From an uncultured Paracoccaceae bacterium (GTDB taxonomy: Bacteria; Pseudomonadota; Alphaproteobacteria; Rhodobacterales; Rhodobacteraceae): a stretch of 64,000 nucleotides of DNA. The translations under genes and the position numbers were made by a program. This document shows, in pieces, positions 15,849 through 25,091 of the stretch; the stretch's first letter is position 1, and the number at the start of each line of letters is the position of its first letter. The DNA lies in contig CANKVU010000004.1 of NCBI GenBank assembly GCA_947487205.1, forward strand, positions 1-64,000, given 5' to 3'. The notes beneath the pieces were generated by a model. That model was given only the letters and a program-made list of their open reading frames with translations, was not told the origin of the DNA and ran no database searches.

Positions 15849-18286
15849 GCCTCGATCCCGTAGCCGGCGCAGGCCTCGATCGCGCCAAGGACGCGCCGCA
15901 CCGTCTCGCGGGTGAACGGCTTCTCGATGACGGGGCGGGATGCGTCGTGCAGGAACTTCACGGTGTTCGAACTGAGCGTGTCGCCGGTCATGAAGGCGAC
16001 CTGACCGACAAGTTCCGGCCGTTCGGCCTGCAGCCATCCGTAGAACGTCTGTCCGTCCATGCCGGGCATGCGCAGGTCGCTGAGGATCACGTCGAAAGAC
16101 CCCGCCCTGAGGGCCGAACGCGCCGAAATGCCGCTGTCGGCGATCGTCGCGTCATAGCCCTCGCGCCGCAGGATCCGCCTCAACGCCTCGGCAATCTCGC
16201 TTTCGTCATCGATAACGAGGGCGCTTTTCCTGCCGCGCGATGCCGGGACCGGCCGGGCCGTCGTGTCCGCCTCGCGTACCGGTCCGTGCCGGGCGATCGG
16301 CAGACGCAGACGGAAGCAGGACCCATCCTGCGAAGATTGCGCGAGAACGAGCGTTCCGCCATGCGCCTCCACCAGGCCCAGCGAGAATGCCAGCCCGATG
16401 CCCGTGCCCGAGCCCTGAGGTTTCGTCGTGAAGAACGGCTCGAAGATGCGATGCCGAAGCTCGGCGGGTACGCCCGGCCCCGTATCCACGACATCGAGTT
16501 CGACGGCGTCGGCGGTCCCGAAGCGGGTCTTGATCGTCAGGCGCCTCGGCTCGGGCCGCTCCAGCATCGCCTGCTGCGCATTGATGAGAAGATTGGCGAC
16601 CACCTGGTGCAGTTGGTTGGCGTCCGCGTGAAGCCCCGGAAGCCGCGGCTCGAGATGGGCCTCGACCGCGATCCCGGCCGTGCGCAATCCGTAGGCGGCG
16701 AGGTCCAATGCCCCCTGCACCACGTCGTTGAGATCCACCTCCGCGCGCTCGGGACGCTTCTGCCGCGCCATGGCCAGAAAGGTCTGCACGATCTTGGCGC
16801 AGCGTTCGGCCGCGTGGCGGATGCGCCGGGCATCGGCGCCGTATGGCGTCCGGCTCGCATCCTCCTCCAGCAGGAGCGCGTTGGCGACGACGACCGCCAA
16901 CGGGTTGTTCAGCTCGTGCGCGACCCCGGCAAGCAGACTGCCGAGCGCGGTCATCTTTTCCGACTGATGCAGCGCCTCTCGCGAGCGCTTCAGCTCCGCC
17001 TCGGCCTGCCGCTGCGCGGTGACATCCACCAGCACGCCCCCGATCCGCGGCGGCCCGCCGTCGCTGTCCGGGACCGGGAAGATCGTCTGCATGGTGTAGC
17101 GTGTCCGGTCCCCGCCGACAGAGCTGTCCTCGCAGTTGAAGGGATGGCCGGAATGCTGCACGCGGCGCTCCCGCGCCTCACTCTGCGCCGCCTCCTCCGG
17201 CGCCACGAGGTCGGACAGCCGGCGCCCCAGCATCTCCTCTACCGACAGGTTCAGCTGTCGCCCCATCTCCACGTTTGCCAGGACGAACCGATCCTCGGCA
17301 TCCTTGAGGTACATTGCCGCCGGGGCATGGGTGAGGAAGGCGGCCAGGCGCGCCTCGCTGTCGCGCAGATGCGCTTCGGCCCGCGCGCGTTCGAGGACGG
17401 CCCATGTCCGGCCCGCTATTTCCTCGACGAGTTCGATCTCGCTCCGTGTCCAGTCGCGCGGCTCGGCATGGTGTGCGGACAACACCGCGCGAAGCCGACC
17501 GTCATAGACGAGGGGGACCGTGATGGCCGCCTTGATCTGCATCGCGTCGTAGGCCGCCCTGTCGGCAGACGAGAGCAGGGGATGGTCGAGGTAATGCGCG
17601 ATGCAGACCGTCTCGCCGCGGGCCAGGGCCGCGATGTTGTCCGGACCGAAGGAAGAGAGCGGATAGCGGCCCACGATCCCGGACACGCCGTCGCGCCAGT
17701 CCATCAGGATGGTCAGCAGGTCGTTGTCCGCATCGACCTCGGCATAGCCCACCCGATGGGTGCCCAGGTGATTGCCAAGCTGCGACAGGGCCTCGCGCAG
17801 CATACCGTCGGGTCCGGTCTGGCGGCGAACGCTGTCGTTGAACTTCAGGAGGAACCCGTGCCGCCGCTCGGCGTCCATCCGCTCGGTCAGATCCGTCGCC
17901 ACGCCGATCCATCCCGCGGCGCGGCCCCCGTGGTCGTAGAGGGGATCGGCATGGATCAGGACCGCCCGCCGCACACCGTTCCCGTCGCGCAGCGTGCACG
18001 TCTCCTCCAGCGGCGTGCGGCGGTCGAGGGCGCGGCGCCACGCCATGGCCATCGCCGGACGTTCGGCCCCATCGACCGCATCGGTCCAGTCCGGAAGGTG
18101 GGCGCCGGCGAAAATATGTCGCCACTGCCGATTGAACCGCAGATCGCCCCCGTCCGGGGCGGCAGTCCAGCAGGGAAACGGCAACTGGTCGGCGATGGCA
18201 CAAAAGTCCAGGGCCGCGCTGGTGAGTACTGGCTGATGCCCGTCGCACGGTACGGCATCGCCGTCTTCCACGCCTTCCGTCAGCAT
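15845..18286 (-). CDS. Hybrid sensor histidine kinase (PAS-GAF-PAS-HisKA-HATPase-REC)
   Basis: An 813-residue kinase if started at ATG 18286 (MLTEGVEDGDAV); the frame is open upstream to 18574 but that part is Arg/Pro-rich and unconserved-looking. Order: PAS (FRFNRQW-type region near residue 50, ending in VATDLTERMD), GAF (about 180-320, ITVPLVYDGRLRAVLSAHH), PAS (about 330-450), HisKA with phospho-His in AGVAHELNNPLAV, HATPase (DTGPGVPAEL, GSGTGIGLAFSLGL) and a C-terminal receiver (ILSDLRMPGMDG). No membrane segment, so it is a cytosolic sensor. It probably phosphorylates the OmpR-type regulator encoded just downstream as well as its own receiver. Confidence 0.88.
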   Translation of the reverse strand: MLTEGVEDGDAVPCDGHQPVLTSAALDFCAIADQLPFPCWTAAPDGGDLRFNRQWRHIFAGAHLPDWTDAVDGAERPAMAMAWRRALDRRTPLEETCTLRDGNGVRRAVLIHADPLYDHGGRAAGWIGVATDLTERMDAERRHGFLLKFNDSVRRQTGPDGMLREALSQLGNHLGTHRVGYAEVDADNDLLTILMDWRDGVSGIVGRYPLSSFGPDNIAALARGETVCIAHYLDHPLLSSADRAAYDAMQIKAAITVPLVYDGRLRAVLSAHHAEPRDWTRSEIELVEEIAGRTWAVLERARAEAHLRDSEARLAAFLTHAPAAMYLKDAEDRFVLANVEMGRQLNLSVEEMLGRRLSDLVAPEEAAQSEARERRVQHSGHPFNCEDSSVGGDRTRYTMQTIFPVPDSDGGPPRIGGVLVDVTAQRQAEAELKRSREALHQSEKMTALGSLLAGVAHELNNPLAVVVANALLLEEDASRTPYGADARRIRHAAERCAKIVQTFLAMARQKRPERAEVDLNDVVQGALDLAAYGLRTAGIAVEAHLEPRLPGLHADANQLHQVVANLLINAQQAMLERPEPRRLTIKTRFGTADAVELDVVDTGPGVPAELRHRIFEPFFTTKPQGSGTGIGLAFSLGLVEAHGGTLVLAQSSQDGSCFRLRLPIARHGPVREADTTARPVPASRGRKSALVIDDESEIAEALRRILRREGYDATIADSGISARSALRAGSFDVILSDLRMPGMDGQTFYGWLQAERPELVGQVAFMTGDTLSSNTVKFLHDASRPVIEKPFTRETVRRVLGAIEACAGYGIEA

Positions 18287-18635
18287 ATCCGGACCCTCGT
18301 TCCACCAGACCGAATGCCTTCGATATACTCTCAGGATCGCTCGCGTTGTAGTGGATTCGGCAGACGGGCCGGCTGCCGGTTCCGGCGGACGGAAAGGCAG
18401 GATTCGAGCTCCGCCTCGACACTCTTCCGGCGATCCGGAGGGGAGTGTCGCAATGACGGGGGCCGTGCGGATGGTTTGCGCAATCGGGGATCGCAGATGC
18501 GTGGCAAGCAGCCGGTCAAGTACCACCGATACCGGTGGAAAAAGGCCGGCGACCAAATGTAGCTTGGCCGCCATGCATTCGGTTTCTGGGGCGTTCGTAG
18601 CGGTCGCGAAGATCCGTGAGCCCGCCTCCCCGCCG
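18287..18635. other. Gap between kinase gene and IS remnant
   Basis: About 350 bp without a supported gene. It should contain the promoter of the kinase-regulator operon and one end of the IS1182-like element. I could not identify matching terminal inverted repeats here. Confidence 0.4.
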
Positions 18636-19991
18636 TCAGGCGGGTGAGAGCTTCACCAGGCGCCTGAGGTTCTGTGCGGTGGCGTCGAGGAGGAATTCTT
18701 CGGTCGCTCCGGTCAGTCCTCGGAGGCGTAGGCGACGCAATCCGAGGTGCCGCTTGAGATGCGCGAAGAGCATCTCGACCTTCTTCCGCCGGGCCCGGGC
18801 GGTATTGTAGGCGTCCGTGCCCATCAGTTCGCGGACTGTCTCCCGGGCATCCTCGTCGACGAGGCGGATGACCGAACGCACGGAGGCGTCGGTACACTCG
18901 GGCTTCCTTGGACATGCCCGGCAGGCAGAGGTCGCCGGCTTGTACCGTTTGACGCCGGTCTCGACGGTGATGTTGCGGTAGGTCAGATCGTGACCCTCGG
19001 GGCAGACGAAGCAGTCTCGCTCCCGGTCATAAGCGAATGCGTCTCGGGTCAGCTTGCCGTCGGTCTGCGACTTGCGGTCGAGGGCCGGGACGAAGGGCGT
19101 GACCTTCCGCGTCAGGAGCTACGCCAGGAACGGCGCGGTGCCGTAGCTCTTGTCCGCCGCCAGCGATGTTGGGGTAAATCCGAGGTTGGTGTTGCTCCGC
19201 TCCAGCATGGCCTTCGCCGCGACGATTTCCTGGCTCAGGCGCGCCGGTGTTGCTTCCACGTCCATGATGATCGCATGGCGGTCGTCGACCAAGTAATTTG
19301 TCTCGTAGCTGAAGCGTCCGGGCCCGTCCTTTGTGGACCACGCCGCCTGCGGATCGGTCTCCGAGATCACCTTCGGCGGCTTGTGTACCGGCCCCTCGCG
19401 TTCGACGCCCGCCTCGGCGTCCAGCTGATCGAGATAGGCACGAACGGGGCGCGCAATGTCATCCGCTTCGGCCCAGGCGGCCTCGAGCTCCGCGGGCGCA
19501 GCGCGTCTGTCGCGCTTAGTATCAGCCTCGACGGTGCTACCGTCGACTAGGGCGCCGGTTCCACCGACGAGGCCGGCCGCGACGCAGCGCTGGACGACCA
19601 TCTCGAAGACGACACCGAGAACATCGCCATCGGCGAACCGCCCGTAGCGGTTCTTCGAATAGCTCGAGCGATCCGGCACGCGGCCTTCGAGCCCAAGGCA
19701 GCAGAACCACCTATAGCCGAGATTGAGATGCACTTCCTCGCAGAGCCGCGTCTCAGACCGGATGCCGTAGAGATAGCCCACCAGCAGCATCCGGATCATC
19801 AGCTCCGGGTCGATCGATGGCCTGCCGATCGGGCTGTAAAGGGCGGCGAGCCGTGGACGGATAGCGTCGAAATCCAGAACCCGGTCGATGCGGCGAAGGA
19901 GGTGATCGGACGGGACGTGGTCCTCGATCCGGAACCGGTAGAAGAGCGCATCCTGAACCGCCAACCGTCCCATCATCTTCGTGCCCTCCAT
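18636..19991 (-). pseudogene. IS1182-family transposase with one amber codon
   Basis: The 452-codon frame is intact from ATG 19991 to the stop at 18636 except for a TAG at 19119-19121. Upstream part: IGRPSIDPELMIRMLLVGYL, ALVDGSTVEADTKRDRRAAP and LAADKSYGTAPFLA. Downstream part in the same frame: the Cys-rich CFVCPEGHDLTY ... CRACPRKPEC, and the C-terminal HLKRHLGLRRLRLRGLTGA. These are the N-terminal DUF772 and DDE domains of IS1182 transposases. The stop probably replaces a Trp codon (TGG to TAG). A single substitution implies recent inactivation. Confidence 0.8.
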
Positions 19992-20489
19992 CCCCTCAAG
20001 ATAAGAGAAGCAGAAGCTTAGGCACCGATCAACGGCGATCTCGCAAGATGTAGGGCCCGGCCTATTTCACCGGTATCGACCGTTTTCCCGACCGGACTCG
20101 TCTGTGCGTGGTGCGGATTTGCCTCCGGCATCCGCTGTCGTATCAAAATGCCGCCGATCCCTCGGCCGAGCGCGGCTTGGAGGCCGGTCGCTCCACTCTC
20201 TGCTGGTGGGTCCCCATCGATGGGACAGTGGCTACAGTAGATGCAAGCCGGCCATTCCAGACAGGAGCCGGGGAAACGATGGCGCACGACCGTGATCTCA
20301 CGGTCGTGCGACGAACGGATCAAGGTCACTGCCAGGACGATCAATCGGCCGGGAATCCCATCCTCCGTCTTGGGGATGGCCGGCGTGGTGCCGATGCCGC
20401 AATCAGTCCGACCAGCGTGACCTGCCACCCGTGGACTCCCTCGCCGTGATGTCGGGTCTGCTCGCCCGCGCAGGAGCAGACGAATCCGG
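19992..20489. other. Gap with no supported gene
   Basis: About 500 bp between the IS1182-like and IS3-like remnants. Open frames occur on both strands but show no motifs. It probably contains IS ends and degraded sequence. Confidence 0.4.
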
Positions 20490-20495
20490 ACGAGC

Positions 20496-20766
20496 CGTTT
20501 CAGCGAGGCGCAGATCATCGGCATGATCGAGGAGCGGGGTCGACGCACTGCGTGGACGGGATGGCCGCGGCGGAGGTGTGTCGCCGGTACGGGCTCAGCC
20601 CTGCGACGTCTACGAGCTCAAAGCCAAGTATGGCGGATCGGAGGTCTCCGAGGCTGGTCGCCTGAAGGCCCTGGAAGACGAGAACGCCAAGCTCACGCGC
20701 CTGCTGGCCGCCACCATGCTCGACAACGTCGTTCTGAAGGATGTGCCGGGAAGGAACGGACGGTGA
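20496..20766 (+). pseudogene. IS3-family OrfA remnant
   Basis: RFSEAQIIGMIEE in one frame, MAAAEVCRRYGLSPAT in another, and KYGGSEVSEAGRLKALEDEN then LTRLLAATMLDNVVLKD in a third follow the order of IS3-family OrfA (helix-turn-helix then leucine-zipper). Two frameshifts disrupt it, and no OrfB integrase core follows. After 20766 the sequence runs into a different module. Confidence 0.7.
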
Positions 20767-20880
20767 CCCCGCTACGCCGCCGCCGAGATCGACACGTTCC
20801 GGTCCGAGCGGAGAGCCGCGATACCAAACCGCGCCCGGATCGGAGAGCGCGTTGACCGCAGGCCGCTCGTCGAGGCCAGT

Positions 20881-21490
20881 CGCAAGATCGGGACGCCGTT
20901 CCTTACGGTCAAGGCGCTTGTCATGAGCGGAAAGGTCCTGTCCCCGGCAATCGATCCGACAAGGCGAGGGCTCGCCGCGATCCATATCGACCTCGAAGAG
21001 CTTCGCTCCGCCGTCGCCGGAGAATTGCGCGACGCGGTCCCGAAGCTGAGGACCGCGAAGATCCTCGGCGGATCGCTGCGAATGGGGGACTCCCTACTGA
21101 GGAGCGGGGAGTGAGTGCTCGAAACGGGGGCCCGGCCCTTCGCGGCCATACGATGCCAGCCGTGACCCGCGCGTCCATCGACGGCTTCCTGGCGGATCAC
21201 ACGACGCTCGGCCGCCTCTCGAGAGCCCCCGGCCTGTCGTTCCAGCGCCCGCGCTTCGAACTGCCAAAACTGGCGATCCAGCCGCGTCCGTCCCGAAGGA
21301 CACCGGCCACATCTACGCGAAAGCAGGGTCAAGAGACGTGATTCTGGCCTCGGACCTCGAGCTTCCGGGACCACTGGACTGGGGCAGGATATGACGCGGC
21401 CGGCCAATCGGAGCAACGGACTTTCATACGGACCGGACCAAAAGGTAAGCCTTTGCGTCTATACAGAAAAACTGTTTGGTTTCGACAACC
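20881..21490 (+). repeat. Roughly 600 bp duplicated module, copy 1 (decayed)
   Basis: This stretch is homologous, in the same orientation, to 32600-33210. In copy 2 the module encodes an open frame; in copy 1 that frame is broken (stop after LLRSGE near 21114 and a further shift near 21290). Similarity begins exactly at cgcaa(g/a)atcgg and extends past the coding part to the shared run ggtaagcct and ataca(g)gaaaaact. The encoded peptide is described under copy 2. The two copies flank the pilus locus. Confidence 0.75.
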
Positions 21491-21766
21491 GATTGTTGGA
21501 CGCCCCATAATTCTTCCGTTTTGCTCCCGCTAACCAATTGAATTTGCTCATAGCGAAATCGAGCGAACGCATCGACCTTACCTTTTGCGACACATGGTTT
21601 TACCTGCGGCCGCTCCCCGGCGGGCATCGCCCGTAGTTACGCCAGCCAGTCGCGGCATCCGGTGAGGTACTTTCGACTACCGTGCGTCGGCCACGACCCT
21701 AAGAGCCTGAGAGGACTCTGTTGCACAAATCGGCTGATGGCCGGGGGTCCCCTTTCCCGGCCAGAC

Positions 21767-22810
21767 TCATCCCACGGCTTGTGTGATAGGTATGCCGAGC
21801 GCAGTGTAGCCGTTCAGGACAGCTATGCGGACCTGGGGTTCGGCGACCTGGCGGTCGAAGTCCCGCGCCATGAGCCGCTGGCCCAGCAGTTTCATGCAGT
21901 GCATCGTGGTCTCGACGCGGCTCCGGCGGTGGTATCCGCTTTCGGGCCATGGCTCCGGCGGTGACGGTCTTCCACGGCTTCGCGTTCTTGCGGGGCGGAA
22001 TGACAGCGTGAGCGCCGCGGTCGGCAATCACGTCGTGGCATTTGCGGGTGTCGTAGGCGCCGTCGGCTGTGACGCTGCCGATCAGTTCGTCCTCCGGGAT
22101 CTGGGCGCGTGGGTCGGGCAGGACAGGTGCGTCACCGATATGGCTCCCGTCCACGGGCTCTTTCGGACCGGTGGCAATCGCCGGTGAACTCTCGACGGCC
22201 CGGATCTCCAGCGTTTCCTCGTCGATCCCGAGATGGATCTTGGGCCAGGTGAGCCTTGGCGCGCCATTGGTCCGAGCGACAATGGCGAACCCGTTTCGGA
22301 CCGCCGGCTTGCGGGCGTGCCACTCGCCTTCGCCCTCGACCTTGAGGCCATTCGGCATCGTCCTCGGACCGATGGCGGTCGATGCCTCGTTGTCGATCAG
22401 CAGATCCAACGGCCCCTTGGAGCCGCGATACGGGGTGTCGACTGCCAGAGACTTCTGACGGCGAGACAGCGTGCTGAAATCGGGCACCGTCCAGTCCAGA
22501 CCGACCAGGCGCAGCCGGCTCTCGACGGTGAGGCTTGCCGAACGGTTCTCTGCCGGGTCGTCATTGTCGCGCGGACCAATGGCGCGATCAATGACGACCA
22601 TGCCACACAGCACCTTCATCGAAAGGCACGATTGTATGGCGGCGTCGCTGTCGCTCTGCTGGCGGCCACGCCTGCCCGTCGGCGCGGCGTCCCAGCTCAT
22701 CTCGCGGTCGAACCGGATCGTCAGCGAGGTCGCGAAGCGACGCGCTTCAGCGCTTCATTACAGGCCGGCCAGTTCCCGGTCTTGCAAGTCGGCGGTGTCG
22801 GTCTGCTCAT
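21767..22810 (-). pseudogene. IS5-family transposase, frameshifted and with short insertions
   Basis: Start MSRPTPPTCKTGNWPACNEALKR at 22810 is followed by a frameshift into LTIRFDREMSWDAAPTGRRG. A long open frame then covers LRLVGLDWTVPDFSTLSRRQ, KVEGEGEWHARK, KIHLGIDEETLEIRAVE and SVTADGAYDTRKCHD. The end, SRVETTMHCMKLLGQRLMAR, is again in another frame. Compared with ordinary members of this IS group, four extra blocks of roughly 12 or more residues interrupt conserved regions (see the repeat entry at 22161-22584). Confidence 0.75.
22161..22584. repeat. Four short palindrome-like inserts inside the IS5 transposase
   Basis: Related sequences lie at 22562-22584, 22355-22378, 22262-22287 and 22161-22184. 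Shared core on the plus strand is cattgtcgcgcggaccaatg and variants; the copy at 22262 is an almost perfect palindrome (cgccattg ... caatggcg). Each coincides with a block of extra residues (AIGPRDNDD, AIGPRTMPNG, AIVARTNGAP, AIATGPKEP) absent from the usual transposase, yet the reading frame stays open across all four. Confidence 0.45.
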
Positions 22811-22966
22811 GCAGTCCAGCTACCTTGCTGGATTTACGAGATGAATCCTTCACGGGGTTGGTGCAACAGAGCCCTTCCGCGAGAAGTTGCTCAATTAGAG
22901 TGCATGAGGCCCCTGCCCCGATCCCCGCAAGAGAGCTCTGATGCTGTGCCGGTCTTGCGGTGCCGG

Positions 22967-23362
22967 CTAAGGTGCCTGCACGATGCGCCGCTCGGCTCCG
23001 AGCGACACGGTCTGTCCGAGGGGTGTCGGCATGACGAGGGTCAGGTCGTACACCAGGGATACGACGCGGTAGTCGATCCCAGAGGCACTGACCGCGCCGT
23101 CGGTCACCACGAGCCGGTCGGCCTCCAGCCCGTCCAGCCGGTCGCGGATGCGTATCTCCAGTGCGGAAGCGGTAATCGCAGGCTCGATCAGCACGACGCG
23201 TTGCGCGCGGTCCACCGCATCGTTGAGGGCAGACTTTACGTACAGCGCGCGGCCGAACTCCATGAGGCCCATCAGCAGCATGATGAACGGCAGGGCGACC
23301 AGGGCGAATTCGATCGCCGCGGCGCCGCGGCGGTCGCATAGGAAGGCGGCAAGGCGCCTCAT
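22967..23362 (-). CDS. TadE-like minor pilin (second copy)
   Basis: A 131-residue protein starting MRRLAAFLCD. The prepilin-like N-terminus RRGAAAIEFALVALPFIMLL continues into one long hydrophobic helix, as in TadE/TadF pseudopilins. The ATG at 23362 overlaps the stop of the preceding TadE gene. It is the last gene of the leftward pilus operon. The C-terminal domain is periplasmic. TadF is an alternative name for the same position. Confidence 0.8.
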   Translation of the reverse strand: MRRLAAFLCDRRGAAAIEFALVALPFIMLLMGLMEFGRALYVKSALNDAVDRAQRVVLIEPAITASALEIRIRDRLDGLEADRLVVTDGAVSASGIDYRVVSLVYDLTLVMPTPLGQTVSLGAERRIVQAP

Positions 23363-23784
23363 CGGACCTGCACCGAGACAGTGCGGCTGAGGGGACGGTC
23401 GGGCATCAGGATACCCTCGTGCAGGCGCGTGCCGCCGATGTCGTAGACGATGCTCGTGGGGCGGCCGCCGGCGCAGGTGACCGGCTCGCGGCAGCTGACC
23501 TCGCCCGCGCCTGGGCATTCGCAGCGCCGGTCCACGCTCCACTCCGCGACCGGGCCGGCCTCGGTTGCGCCGACCTCGCCCAGAACCGACAGGACGCGGG
23601 CGCGGCCCGGATCGCGGATCGCGGCCTCGGCGCCGTTGCGCAGGGACTGGTCGATGCGGAACAGGGAATGCACCGCGAGGCCGATATCGGCCATGGACAG
23701 GACGGAGAGGATGAGCAGCGGCGCGACGAGCGCGAACTCGACGGCCGCCGCGCCCTCCTGCCGCTTGAGGAACCTGGCGATCAT
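23359..23784 (-). CDS. TadE-like minor pilin
   Basis: A 141-residue protein, MIARFLKRQEGAAAVEFALV then a hydrophobic helix, matching TadE. Cysteines (CECPGAGEVSC, VTCAGG) in the periplasmic part probably form disulfides. The start overlaps the TadZ stop (ATGA) and its own stop overlaps the next start, indicating coupled translation. TadE-type pseudopilins are processed by the prepilin peptidase encoded in this operon. Confidence 0.85.
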   Translation of the reverse strand: MIARFLKRQEGAAAVEFALVAPLLILSVLSMADIGLAVHSLFRIDQSLRNGAEAAIRDPGRARVLSVLGEVGATEAGPVAEWSVDRRCECPGAGEVSCREPVTCAGGRPTSIVYDIGGTRLHEGILMPDRPLSRTVSVQVR

Positions 23785-25091
23785 GCCGGTCTCCGGCGGA
23801 ACAGGCGCGACAGGAGCGAGCCGGTGCGGGCGGGCGGCGCGTTCGGCCTCTCGCGGCCCGAGATAGCGGCGGCGAAGGCCCGCATGGCGCGCGCGGCCTC
23901 TGATTTCGGGGCCATCTCGGCGAGGATGGTGCCGGCCATCTCCGCCGGCGCGGCGGCGGGCTCGAACGGGATCGTGGCGGCGATCTTGCAGTTCAGGATG
24001 CGGGCGAATTCCTCCGGCGCCACGGGGGGCTTGTCGCCGGGTGCGACGCGGTTCAGCACCAGGCTCGGCGGGCCGTCGTTCGGTCTGAGCGCGGTGACGA
24101 GGCCGATGAGGGTGCGGGCGTTGCGCAGCGAGGGCAGATCGGGCGTCGCCACCAGCACGACGCTGTCGGCGGCGGCCAACGCCTCCACCACCCAGGGCGA
24201 CCAGCCATGGGGCAGGTCGAGGACGACGTAGCGGGCGATGCGGCGCGCCTGATCCACGACCTCTCGCATCGATTGCGGGGGCGGCGCGCCGATCTGCTCG
24301 GCCCGCTCGGGGGCGGTAAGGATGCCGAGCCCCTTGCCGTGCCAGTGGACCAGCCGTTCAAGCACCTCCTTATCGAGATCATCCCCCTCGGTCAGCGCCT
24401 CGCCCAGGCCGCAGGGCGGGGAGATGTCGAATTGCATGGCGGCGGTGCCGAAACCGAGATCGGCGTCGATCAGCAGCGTCGTCGCCGAAAGATCGCGGCT
24501 GAGGAGGGCGGCGGTGTTCTGCGCCAGCATCGAGGCGCCGCTGCCGCCCCGCGCCCCGGTGAAGGCGATGACGGTGCCGAGCTCGGCGGCGTCGTCGCCG
24601 GACTGGAAGATCGCGCGCACCGCCTCGATGACCACCAGCGGCTCGACCGGCATGAAGAGATAGTCGCTGACGCCAGAGCGCATCAGATGGCGGTAGAGCA
24701 CCACGTCATTGCGGTCGCCGATGACGAGTACGCGCGTGGTGGACTGGCAGACCTCGGCGAGCCCTTCGATCAGCCAATCGAGATCCTCGGTCCATCCGCA
24801 TTGCTCGATGATGACGAGATCGGGCGAAAGCGCGTCGCGGTAATGGGCTGCTGCCTCGGCGAAGCTGCCGTCGTGGAAGGTGAAGGCGGTACGGGCGGCG
24901 CGGCGGTCGGCGGACACGCGTCGGAGGCTTTCGCGCAACTCGCCGGTTCGGGTGAACACGTCGATGCCGATGCGCGGCAAGAGCGCGCCGCTCTCCCGCG
25001 GCGCGGTGGACGCGCCATCGTATAGCTCGGGCGAGCCCTCGGTGAGCGTTTCAATCGGCATCTCGGCCGGCAAGGACGCGGGGCGGCTCAT
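23781..25091 (-). CDS. cpaE: CpaE/TadZ pilus localisation ATPase
   Basis: A 436-residue protein. An atypical receiver-like domain (residues about 40-165, SPDLVIIEQCGW, GVSDYLFMPVEP) precedes a ParA/MinD-type ATPase. The ATPase has a deviant P-loop GARGGSGASMLAQNTA and the switch LLIDADLGFGTAA. TadZ/CpaE places the Tad machine at the pole. Within the P-loop a Gly-Ser-Gly-Ala replaces the usual Gly-Lys-Thr, so ATP binding may be weak, as in several TadZ proteins. Stop and start overlap neighbours on both sides. Confidence 0.88.
   Translation of the reverse strand: MSRPASLPAEMPIETLTEGSPELYDGASTAPRESGALLPRIGIDVFTRTGELRESLRRVSADRRAARTAFTFHDGSFAEAAAHYRDALSPDLVIIEQCGWTEDLDWLIEGLAEVCQSTTRVLVIGDRNDVVLYRHLMRSGVSDYLFMPVEPLVVIEAVRAIFQSGDDAAELGTVIAFTGARGGSGASMLAQNTAALLSRDLSATTLLIDADLGFGTAAMQFDISPPCGLGEALTEGDDLDKEVLERLVHWHGKGLGILTAPERAEQIGAPPPQSMREVVDQARRIARYVVLDLPHGWSPWVVEALAAADSVVLVATPDLPSLRNARTLIGLVTALRPNDGPPSLVLNRVAPGDKPPVAPEEFARILNCKIAATIPFEPAAAPAEMAGTILAEMAPKSEAARAMRAFAAAISGRERPNAPPARTGSLLSRLFRRRPA

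Larger units (their letters stand above)
21714..22872 (-). mobile_element. Decayed IS5-family insertion sequence
   Basis: Terminal inverted repeats are visible: gactctgttgcacaaatcgg at the left end (21714) and ccgtgaaggattcatc preceded by gggctctgttgcaccaac on the minus strand at the right end (22872). The size of about 1.16 kb is slightly above typical for this group because of internal insertions. The transposase reads leftward and is broken. The element's 5' end abuts the pilus locus side. Confidence 0.75.

Noticed and set aside
15947-18562. An 871-codon plus-strand frame
   Set aside because: Antisense to the hybrid histidine kinase, which shows all canonical domains.
21424-21627. A 67-codon minus-strand gene
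   Set aside because: No ribosome site or motif; it lies in decayed sequence between the repeat module and the IS.
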